Below are positions 6,275 to 11,594 of a stretch of 11,594 nt of DNA, piece after piece. The notes under the pieces are model-generated. The model saw nothing but the letters and a program-made list of their open reading frames with translations. It was not told where the DNA came from and ran no database searches. The stretch comes from DATKDU01 sp035512595 (GTDB lineage Bacteria > Planctomycetota > Planctomycetia > Pirellulales > Pirellulaceae), in NCBI GenBank assembly GCA_035512595.1, contig DATKDU010000368.1:1-11594 (forward strand), given 5' to 3'. How positions within the stretch are numbered: position 1 is the stretch's first letter; each line of letters starts with the position of its first letter. Position numbers and translations under genes: made by a program.

Positions 6275-7639
6275 ATGCCAACCCTCTTTCACGTCAGCTT
6301 GCGGTCGATGGTCGGCTGTCTGCTTTGTGTTTCAGCCTGGCTCCATATGATGAACCCCTACTATTTCTTGCAGACCATCTATAAGTATCAGATTGTAGAT
6401 GCTTCCTCTGGAGTTGCTATCGGCGGAGTGCTCCCATTCATTCAACTCGTCGCGGGGGTATTGCTTCTCCTGGGCGTGATGGAATTCTCCGCGTGGATTG
6501 TCTCCCTGGGCCTTGCGGTTGTGTTCGTTGGTGCGCACGTGTCGCTTATCGCCAGAGGCCTTGCCGTCGATTGTGGATGTTTCGGAGCAGGACCCGTGAC
6601 GCTAACACCTTGGCAGTCCCTGGGAATCGCCACGTTTGTGCTTGCTACGGCCGGAGTAATGGTCGCGCGGCGATTGGCGACATTACAGCGGCGTGGCTCG
6701 AATGAGTTGCCAACGACGCCCGCTGCTCGAAACGGAGTGACGTTGGTCGAGGTTCTGATCGTCATAGCGATCATCGGAATCTTGATTTCCCTGTTGTTGC
6801 CAGCGGTGCAATTTGCCCGCGAATCGGCGCGTCGGACAACGTGCCAGAACAACCTCAAGCAAATTGGGGCCGCCATTACCCTCTATCACGATACCCAGCG
6901 GGTCGTCCCCATCAGTATTTCACCATGGTTTGAGAGCATCGATCCTGCACCCCAGCGAAACGGAAAAGGATGGATCGTCGGCATCCTTCCGCAGTTGGAC
7001 CGAGACGATCTCTATCAGAAGCTCAGTCCTGGGTTCAACGGCGACTTCTTCAGCGGCGGCGGCTTGATGGACCCTGCGGTTCGCCCGTATCTCGCCGCGC
7101 CATTGCTGGTCGTTCACTGCCCCTCCGACCCCGAATCGCGGTTCCCCTCCACGTCCCAATTCGACTTTCCTGGAATTCCCGTCACGCTAACGAATTATAA
7201 AGGCGTGATCGGCGAGACGCGCATCGGCGGCCCCAACAGCTTGCACGGCGGCTCCGAGCCTGACTGTCATCGAGATGGCGGGTGCAAGGGAATGTTTCAC
7301 CGCAATACGTATCAGCAACCGATTGCGTTCGCCGAGGTCTACGACGGGCTGACCAATACCTTCTTGGTCGGTGAAGACGTCGTCAGCCAAAATAAGTGGT
7401 CCCCGGCCTTCTTCGCCAACGGCGACTACTGTAGTTGTAACGGCAGGATCAACTTTTTTCCGAATACGCCGGGGGAGTGGTGGAACGTCGTCACCTTCCG
7501 CAGCATGCACCCTCGCGGTGCCCAATTCGTCATGGTCGATGGCTCGGTGCATTTCATCCGGCAAGATATCGACATTGAAGTGTATCGAGCCCTATCGACC
7601 CGGGCCGGGGGCGAAGGAGCAACGCTTCCACAGGAATGA
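6275..7639 (+). CDS. MauE/DoxX-like redox membrane domain fused to a DUF1559 prepilin-like protein
   Basis: 454 residues in one uninterrupted frame. Residues 1-135 form four helices (about 9-26, 49-68, 72-94, 110-131) with DCGCFG at 99-104, the CxC signature of MauE-type proteins that support disulfide formation. Then ARNG154/VTLVEVLIVIAIIG is a type IV prepilin cleavage site with glutamate at +5 and a hydrophobic stem, followed by RRTTCQNNLKQIG and a DUF1559 body ending in FVMVDGSVHFIRQDID. DUF1559 proteins are normally separate, with the cleavage site within the first few dozen residues. With four helices before it, the site would face the cytoplasm, where prepilin peptidase cuts, so one polypeptide could yield two proteins. 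ATG 6275 is used; a TTG lies at 6269, and the ribosome binding site (GAAAG) is weak. The gene closes the operon and converges on DUF3634. Confidence 0.9.
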   Translation: MPTLFHVSLRSMVGCLLCVSAWLHMMNPYYFLQTIYKYQIVDASSGVAIGGVLPFIQLVAGVLLLLGVMEFSAWIVSLGLAVVFVGAHVSLIARGLAVDCGCFGAGPVTLTPWQSLGIATFVLATAGVMVARRLATLQRRGSNELPTTPAARNGVTLVEVLIVIAIIGILISLLLPAVQFARESARRTTCQNNLKQIGAAITLYHDTQRVVPISISPWFESIDPAPQRNGKGWIVGILPQLDRDDLYQKLSPGFNGDFFSGGGLMDPAVRPYLAAPLLVVHCPSDPESRFPSTSQFDFPGIPVTLTNYKGVIGETRIGGPNSLHGGSEPDCHRDGGCKGMFHRNTYQQPIAFAEVYDGLTNTFLVGEDVVSQNKWSPAFFANGDYCSCNGRINFFPNTPGEWWNVVTFRSMHPRGAQFVMVDGSVHFIRQDIDIEVYRALSTRAGGEGATLPQE

Positions 7640-7645
7640 GCGTTC

Positions 7646-7747
7646 GCTCACCGGTGAAGCTGCCACACGTTTCGCAGCCGCTGCTGGGCTTCCGGCGGAA
7701 TGGAAGAGGAAAAGGCGAGAGTTACGTGGCGGGAGCGGCGAATGCCG
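7646..7747. repeat. 102-bp repeat, copy B (partner at 2674-2775)
   Basis: The same 102 positions as copy A, 12 mismatches and no gaps. In this copy the segment is the natural 3' end of the DUF3634 gene on the minus strand, which continues past 7747 with normal family sequence. It is therefore the more likely ancestral arrangement. Confidence 0.85.
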
Positions 7748-7944
7748 CGGATTTCGCCGCGGGTGAGGCCGAACTCGGCGCAGATCGCCTGGGCCGCTTC
7801 CAGAAAAGCGGAGGTCGATTTGCCGCGAACGACGCGGAGGCGGCCGCCGTCGAGGGAGAGCAGCAGCTCGCAGCGCGGACGGGAAACGTGGCACAAGGCC
7901 CAGATGGCGAGGCCCACGATCACCAGCGGGACGACGTACTCCAT
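7648..7944 (-). CDS. DUF3634 family small membrane-anchored protein
   Basis: A 98-residue protein with one N-terminal helix (about 4-20, YVVPLVIVGLAIWALCHV) and a soluble domain. The domain has the family's pattern: ELLLSLDGGRLRVVRGK, a central EFGLTRGEIRGIRR, and a C-terminal LAFSSSIPPEAQQRLRNVW. The ending QRLRNVW and the overall length fit DUF3634 proteins of Vibrio and planctomycetes; function is unknown. Start: ATG at 7944-7942, with GGG a few bases upstream as a weak ribosome binding site. It lies 54 bases downstream of the DUF4912 gene on the same strand, and its stop is 8 bases from the stop of the convergent prepilin-like gene. The last 32 or so codons exist again at 2676-2775. Confidence 0.8.
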   Translation of the reverse strand: MEYVVPLVIVGLAIWALCHVSRPRCELLLSLDGGRLRVVRGKSTSAFLEAAQAICAEFGLTRGEIRGIRRSRHVTLAFSSSIPPEAQQRLRNVWQLHR

Positions 7945-7998
7945 GTTGCCCTGCTTTCCCTTCAGGGCCTCGGCCGTAGAGGCAGCGAGCTGCGAGAT

Positions 7999-9192
7999 TT
8001 ACTCGTTGGCCTCGCGAACCATCGGCTCGAGCACCTTCGTGTTTCGCTCGACGGCGATCACGACCGTCCGCTGCTCCACGCCGTCGGCACTGCTGGCCAC
8101 GATCGGCAGCACCTGCCGCTTGTCGGGCATGCTCAGCCGCACGGTGAAGCTGCCGTCGGGGCGGAGCTTGACCGGTTCGCCGGCCAGCATCACGCGGGCA
8201 TCGGGCTTGGTCTTGCCGAACAGGATCATCTCGGCATCGACGTGGAAGTCAAAGCCGCGATGGCGGTTGAGGACCCGTTCCGCACCGCTGCCGAACTGGG
8301 CCGAGGTCGGGTTGAGCATCGGCCGCTTCAGGCGCTCCTCGAACAGCTCCTGCAAGTCGCCGCTGGAGTGCTCCTCGGAGTAGCCGCCGCTCAGGGCGTA
8401 GACCCGCTCGTAGTTGGCGGCAATGTCGTTCCAGTTGTCGTCGATGGCGTCGCTGGAGCCGGGCGAGGGAGTGGTGACCGCCTGGCTGCGGGCGATGACG
8501 AAGAATTTGCCGTTGCTGGCCTTGTAGCCGATATCGACGCGGTAACTGTGGGGCGGATTGGCAACCTCGACGTACCAGTTGGAAACGCCGCCGTGGATCT
8601 CGATTTCACGAACGACCCGTTCGGCGGTGCTGGTGGTGACGCCGCCGTCCACTTCCATCACCCGCAGGCAGGGAACGGCCGTGTGCCAGTAGGCGGCCAG
8701 TGCCGCTTCCGCCCGCTTGACGCTGTGCGGGGTGACATTCCAGACGGCTTGCAGCCAGTAGGAGTCGCGGACCATGAGGACCAGCCGGTCGCGATTGTTG
8801 CGGCCGTTGGCTCTGGCGACGCTGGAGCGCTGCGACAGATCCTTCAGCCGTTCGCGTTCGGCGTGGACTTTTTGGATGCGGACGGCCGTCTTGGTTGCTT
8901 TGGCGGTGCGGGGATGTGGCTTGCCATTGCCGTTGTGCAGGACGCCGTTGGCCTTGACGCGGATGACGGAAACTGCGGAACGCGTGGGCTTGCGCGACGC
9001 CTTTGCCGCGGCGGGCCGCCGAGATGAAGACTTGGGCTGCGAACGGGACTTGGCCTGGGCTCTCGCTCGTCGGACCAGTGCCTTGACGAGTTGTTCTTTG
9101 CGCATGGAACTCCAGCCGTTGACCCCCTTCCGCTTGGCAAGAGCGGCGAGGTCTTTGAGGCTGCGAGATTTCAATTTAGCCGTGGTAGTCAC
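7999..9192 (-). CDS. DUF4912 protein with SAP/Rho-N-like N-terminal motif
   Basis: 397 residues. The N-terminus (about 12-39, LKDLAALAKRKGVNGWSSMR then KEQLVKAL) is a helix-extended-helix motif of the Rho N-terminal/SAP kind, usually bound to nucleic acid. It is followed by a basic, A/K/R/S/P-rich linker of about 90 residues, resembling nucleoid-protein tails. The DUF4912 domain begins near 135 with RLVLMVRDSYWLQAVWNVT and includes GGVSNWYVEVANPPHSYRVD; the C-terminal part has FDFHVDAEMILFGKTKPDA. Start: GTG at 9192-9190, giving VTTTAKLKSRSLKDL, chosen because relatives begin this way. GGAG lies about 11 bases upstream, rather far; a GTG at 9201 is the alternative. The frame stays open upstream to 9735, but that part has no domain-like sequence. 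Role unknown; DNA or RNA binding is inferred. Confidence 0.82.
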   Translation of the reverse strand: MTTTAKLKSRSLKDLAALAKRKGVNGWSSMRKEQLVKALVRRARAQAKSRSQPKSSSRRPAAAKASRKPTRSAVSVIRVKANGVLHNGNGKPHPRTAKATKTAVRIQKVHAERERLKDLSQRSSVARANGRNNRDRLVLMVRDSYWLQAVWNVTPHSVKRAEAALAAYWHTAVPCLRVMEVDGGVTTSTAERVVREIEIHGGVSNWYVEVANPPHSYRVDIGYKASNGKFFVIARSQAVTTPSPGSSDAIDDNWNDIAANYERVYALSGGYSEEHSSGDLQELFEERLKRPMLNPTSAQFGSGAERVLNRHRGFDFHVDAEMILFGKTKPDARVMLAGEPVKLRPDGSFTVRLSMPDKRQVLPIVASSADGVEQRTVVIAVERNTKVLEPMVREANE

Positions 9193-9876
9193 GCGACACA
9201 CATCTCCGCAAAACCGGCAGCGTCTCGCCCCTTCAGGTGCGATAGCGCGCGGGGGTAACTCTCGGTCCCCTCCGTGAAACCAAATAACGTCAAACACCCT
9301 TGGCCGATCCGCAGCCAATGCCCTTTCCGTTCCTCCTGCCCGAATGCCAAACCCAGCCGTAACTGATTGAAGAATAACAGGTTGTGGCCAACTGCCTGAA
9401 CCCCTCCCGTGAGGACTCGGATCATCGCAGATTCGGGTCGCAGTCGATCCATGAAGTGTAATCGACTTGATGCCCAAACGCAACAGTTTACCCACCCAAA
9501 AGAAGGGGTGGCGTCGCGATTTGGTCCCCCCGGCGTGAGTGCCAGCACTGTTGGCTAAGCGGGGCAAAACGGTTTTCTGTTGCCAAACACGCCGGCATGC
9601 GTCTGGCTGCCAGGCCCCATGCTCGACGCCATAGCCAGCAACCCAAGCCGTTGCCTCCAAAAGAGTTGCAACCCGACAGCGGACATTGTGAAAAAAAACA
9701 CGAATTCCCAGGTCCGGTCGGTTGACCACCTCCAAGATGGTGGATAGATTACCAGCCTTTCCAGCGCCTGGTTTTGCCCGGGTGTCTGGGAATTGGCCTC
9801 GCCTCCGTTGTCTTTGCCGCGGCTCCTAATTCGGCTCGCTCCGAATTCCTGTCGGGGTGCTTGCGGCGCATGACAA
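9193..9876. other. 684-base stretch between divergent genes, no convincing gene
   Basis: This separates the minus-strand DUF4912 gene from the plus-strand ATP synthase genes, so both promoters should lie here. Minus-strand frames are open (9548-9189, and 10163-9555), but they lack a recognisable family and clear ribosome binding sites. Several short dyads are present: AGTCGAT/ATCGACT (9442-9448 with 9461-9467), CCACCC/GGGTGG (9492-9497 with 9506-9511), GCCAGCACTGTTGGC (9541-9555), CCACC/GGTGG (9726-9730 with 9738-9742) and AATTCGG/CCGAATT (9828-9847). The region looks more AT-rich than the ATP synthase genes and may be a decayed gene or repeat-laden spacer. Confidence 0.55.
9828..9847 (+). 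promoter_or_regulatory. Perfect dyad upstream of the ATP synthase genes
   Basis: AATTCGG (9828-9834) and CCGAATT (9841-9847) form a perfect 7-bp inverted repeat with a 6-base spacer, ending 29 bases before the first gene of the ATP synthase operon. It could be an RNA hairpin in the leader or a protein site near the promoter. There is no T-run, so it is not a terminator. Confidence 0.3.
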
Positions 9877-10119
9877 GTGAGCTCAACACCGCGCAAGCCG
9901 AACCCGATGGCCTTGGCATTCGAATGGGTCGCCAAGATCACGACGGTCAGTTTGGAGATGGTGGTGCCGGGAATCGTGGGCCACTTCCTCGACCAACGGC
10001 TGGGAACTTCGTATTTGGCGCTGATGGGCTTTGGGCTGGGGATGTTGCTGGGGCTGTGGCAATTGATCCGCTGGACGAAACCGACGACGCGGCCTCCGAC
10101 CGACCCAGACAATCCGTGA
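9877..10119 (+). CDS. AtpZ/AtpI-like small membrane protein of the F-type ATP synthase operon
   Basis: An 80-residue protein with two helices (about 19-36 and 45-66). The sequence LEMVVPGIVGHFLDQRLGT fits the conserved G..lG..lD..lGT segment of the putative F0F1-ATPase assembly/Mg-transport subunit family (AtpI in the broad sense). Such proteins help assemble the c-ring or bring Mg2+ to the complex. GTG at 9877 is taken as the start, giving ten residues before the in-frame ATG at 9907; no strong ribosome binding site distinguishes them. The stop TGA is followed directly by the ATG of the next gene, which indicates translational coupling. Confidence 0.82.
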   Translation: MSSTPRKPNPMALAFEWVAKITTVSLEMVVPGIVGHFLDQRLGTSYLALMGFGLGMLLGLWQLIRWTKPTTRPPTDPDNP

Positions 10120-10575
10120 ATGGAATTCCTGCTGGTGGATAGCCAACGAGTACCATCGCCCACGCTCCCGCGTCAGCCCGCGCTGGCCTGGTCGCTGCTG
10201 ATTCTGGCAGCGATCCTGGCGGCACTGTGGCCGGCATTCGCGGCCTACGGCATGTGGCGCGCGGCCTGGAGCGGAGTAGCGGCGTCCCTGGTCGCGCTGG
10301 CCGTTTGCGGCCTGGCCGCCGGCCTGTCGCTGCTGTTGGCGGCGACGGCTCAACGGGCGCGGCAGCCGATTGCCGGCGTCCTGACCGGAATGCTGGTGCG
10401 GATGGCGGTGCCGCTGGTCGCGCTGCTCGTCGTTCCGAAATTGGACCCGCTGTGGAGCTCGTCGGGGCTGGTGGAAATGCTGCTGGCCTATTACCTGGCG
10501 GCGCTGTCGGTAGAAACCTGGCTATTGGTGCGACTGGTTCCCGCGGATGCGGCGAGCGTCGCGAAGGCGACCTGA
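10120..10575 (+). CDS. AtpI-like four-helix membrane protein (ATP synthase I chain-like)
   Basis: 151 residues, with helices at about 23-43, 50-76, 83-105 and 116-139 and a short polar N-terminus. Size, four-helix layout and position just before subunit a fit the ATP synthase I chain family. Sequence signature is weak, so this is inferred mainly from context. It begins on the base after the stop of the preceding gene and ends 3 bases before the ATG of atpB, so the three are certainly read as one unit. The third helix carries RMAVPLVALLVVP, with a conserved-looking arginine just inside the membrane. Composition is strikingly Leu/Ala-rich, as expected for a small integral protein. Confidence 0.75.
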   Translation: MEFLLVDSQRVPSPTLPRQPALAWSLLILAAILAALWPAFAAYGMWRAAWSGVAASLVALAVCGLAAGLSLLLAATAQRARQPIAGVLTGMLVRMAVPLVALLVVPKLDPLWSSSGLVEMLLAYYLAALSVETWLLVRLVPADAASVAKAT

Positions 10576-10578
10576 TCG

Positions 10579-11594
10579 ATGGCCAATCCAGTTTTGCACA
10601 TCAAGGACAGCTACTACTTCGAAGTCCCGAAGATTCTAGCGCCATCCACGTTCCAGCGGATGGAAGATTTTCCGGACGTCTGGGTATCGCTCGACAAAGA
10701 GTATCAGGACTGGCATTTCGACCAGCTTTACGATCGGATTTCGCAGATCAAGAACCGCCAGGGGTTTAAGGTCGTGAATTTGTCGGTGGGGGGCGTTGAG
10801 GGCGACAAAGACGCGATCCACAAACGCTGGAGGGAGTGGCAGCACGAGAGCCACGAAAACCACGGCAAGCCGTTCGATGAGTTTCTCGAGGCGGAATACG
10901 CCCGCCATCTCGTCGAGTACAAGGAGTTCAAGGCCCAAACGATTGCCGATTTCGAAAAGGCGAAATCGGACGTGGTCGCCGCCGGGGGGGTTTTCGGCGA
11001 CGAGCACATGTTTCAGCAGGCCCGCGAGATGGTGCTGTCCAACTACCTGAACTACGAACTGCCGGACTACATGCAGTTTTCCGCGTGGCGTGACGATCCG
11101 CACAATGCCCGGCAGTGGCAGGAAATCCGCCGCGCGGCGAACGACGTGGACGAGTTCAAAAAGACCAGCGGGGTCGCATGGGACAAGGAGAAGATCGACG
11201 GATACAACTACCACCTCTCGGGCAAGGTCCTGATCCCGCAGCCGTTCGCCACGCTCCGCAACTTGTACGAGGCGCACCCGGCCAATCACTGGTACGAGGT
11301 GGGAATCTCCAAGTTCATGATCATTGAGTTGGTGGTGGCCTTCATCATCGGCGCGGCGTTCATTTGGCTGGCGCGCAAGGTCCGGCACGGCGCTCCCCCC
11401 AAGGGGAAGCTCTGGAACCTGCTGGAAACGTTTGTCGTCTTCATCCGCGACTACGTGGCCGAGCCGGCGGTCGGGCATCACGACGCGCACCGCTTTACGC
11501 CGTACCTGTGGACGATCTTCTTCTTTGTGCTCGGCTGCAACTTGATGGGGATGATCCCCTGGATGGGTTCGCCAACGGGGACGTTCGGCGTTAC
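10579..11594 (+). CDS. atpB: F-type ATP synthase subunit a, 5' part, with long N-terminal domain
   Basis: Subunit a forms the proton channel of F0 next to the c-ring. The frame is open from ATG 10579 to the window edge (338 full codons). Recognition rests on IKDSYYFEVPK at 8-18, on ISKFMIIELVVAFIIGAAFI around the first helix (about 246-266), on LWNLLETFVVFIRDYVAEP, and on FTPYLWTIFFFVLGCNLMGM with IPW (about 306-330). All are typical of the family; the essential arginine of the channel lies beyond the window. About 245 residues precede the first helix, against roughly 40 in E. coli. This extra part is hydrophilic, rich in D, E, K, W and Y, and apparently helical. The start follows the previous stop by 3 bases, and the ribosome binding site is weak (AAGG at 10564-10567), which suggests coupling. 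Confidence 0.93.
   Translation, partial: MANPVLHIKDSYYFEVPKILAPSTFQRMEDFPDVWVSLDKEYQDWHFDQLYDRISQIKNRQGFKVVNLSVGGVEGDKDAIHKRWREWQHESHENHGKPFDEFLEAEYARHLVEYKEFKAQTIADFEKAKSDVVAAGGVFGDEHMFQQAREMVLSNYLNYELPDYMQFSAWRDDPHNARQWQEIRRAANDVDEFKKTSGVAWDKEKIDGYNYHLSGKVLIPQPFATLRNLYEAHPANHWYEVGISKFMIIELVVAFIIGAAFIWLARKVRHGAPPKGKLWNLLETFVVFIRDYVAEPAVGHHDAHRFTPYLWTIFFFVLGCNLMGMIPWMGSPTGTFGV

Noticed and set aside
9189..9548. 119-codon minus-strand frame
   Set aside because: Overlaps the start of the DUF4912 gene, no family recognised, no ribosome binding site; kept only as a hint of a decayed gene.
9193..9735. 181-residue N-terminal extension of the DUF4912 protein
   Set aside because: The extension has no domain-like pattern, and DUF4912 proteins with the Rho-N-like motif start just before that motif.
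9555..10163. 202-codon minus-strand frame
   Set aside because: Half of it is antisense to the two AtpI-like genes. The downstream half looks partly protein-like but has no supported start or family.
10636..11490. 284-codon minus-strand frame
   Set aside because: Complete antisense of atpB, whose plus-strand translation has clear subunit a motifs.
1..11594. CRISPR array, tRNA, rRNA or complete insertion sequence
   Set aside because: No regularly spaced repeats, no tRNA or rRNA-like stretches and no transposase domain were seen on either strand.

Overview
The window reads as a chromosomal piece of a planctomycete, probably of the Pirellulales/Pirellula–Rhodopirellula kind. The grounds are family content recognised by eye: a DUF1559 prepilin-like protein, remnants of a DUF1501 protein, a DUF3634 protein, a DUF4912 protein with a SAP/Rho-N-like start, and an F-type ATP synthase a subunit with a very long N-terminal region. 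No rRNA, tRNA, CRISPR array or complete insertion sequence was seen.

Layout. 95-2479 (+): a full-length Ada-type DNA alkylation repair protein, a small four-helix membrane protein, and an HD-domain metal-dependent phosphohydrolase. The HD gene carries a 123-bp inverted-repeat-ended element inserted in frame. 2480-3050: a debris zone with a hairpin, a copied 3' fragment of a DUF3634 gene (minus strand) and, joined directly to it, the frameshifted C-terminal end of a DUF1501 gene. 3052-3093: a strong sigma70-like promoter overlapped by a perfect 15-bp palindrome and flanked by three TTCGCGA repeats.

3489-7639 (+): a likely operon of four extracytoplasmic or membrane proteins. They are a short secreted protein with eight cysteines, a secreted C-terminally anchored protein of unknown family, a C39-like cysteine peptidase domain joined through two membrane helices to a rhodanese domain, and a MauE/DoxX-like redox membrane domain fused in one reading frame to a DUF1559 type IV prepilin-like protein. 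Its base composition is visibly more AT-rich than the flanking genes. This is the best candidate for an undescribed system. My hypothesis is a cell-envelope thiol/disulfide and proteolytic maturation pathway acting on the small Cys-rich protein and/or the prepilin-like protein.

7648-9192 (-): an intact DUF3634 gene (source or sister of the fragment at 2674-2775) and a DUF4912 gene. 9193-9876: about 680 bases with no convincing gene. 9877-11594 (+): the start of an ATP synthase operon, with an AtpZ/AtpI-like small membrane protein, a second AtpI-like four-helix protein, and subunit a (atpB) running off the right edge.
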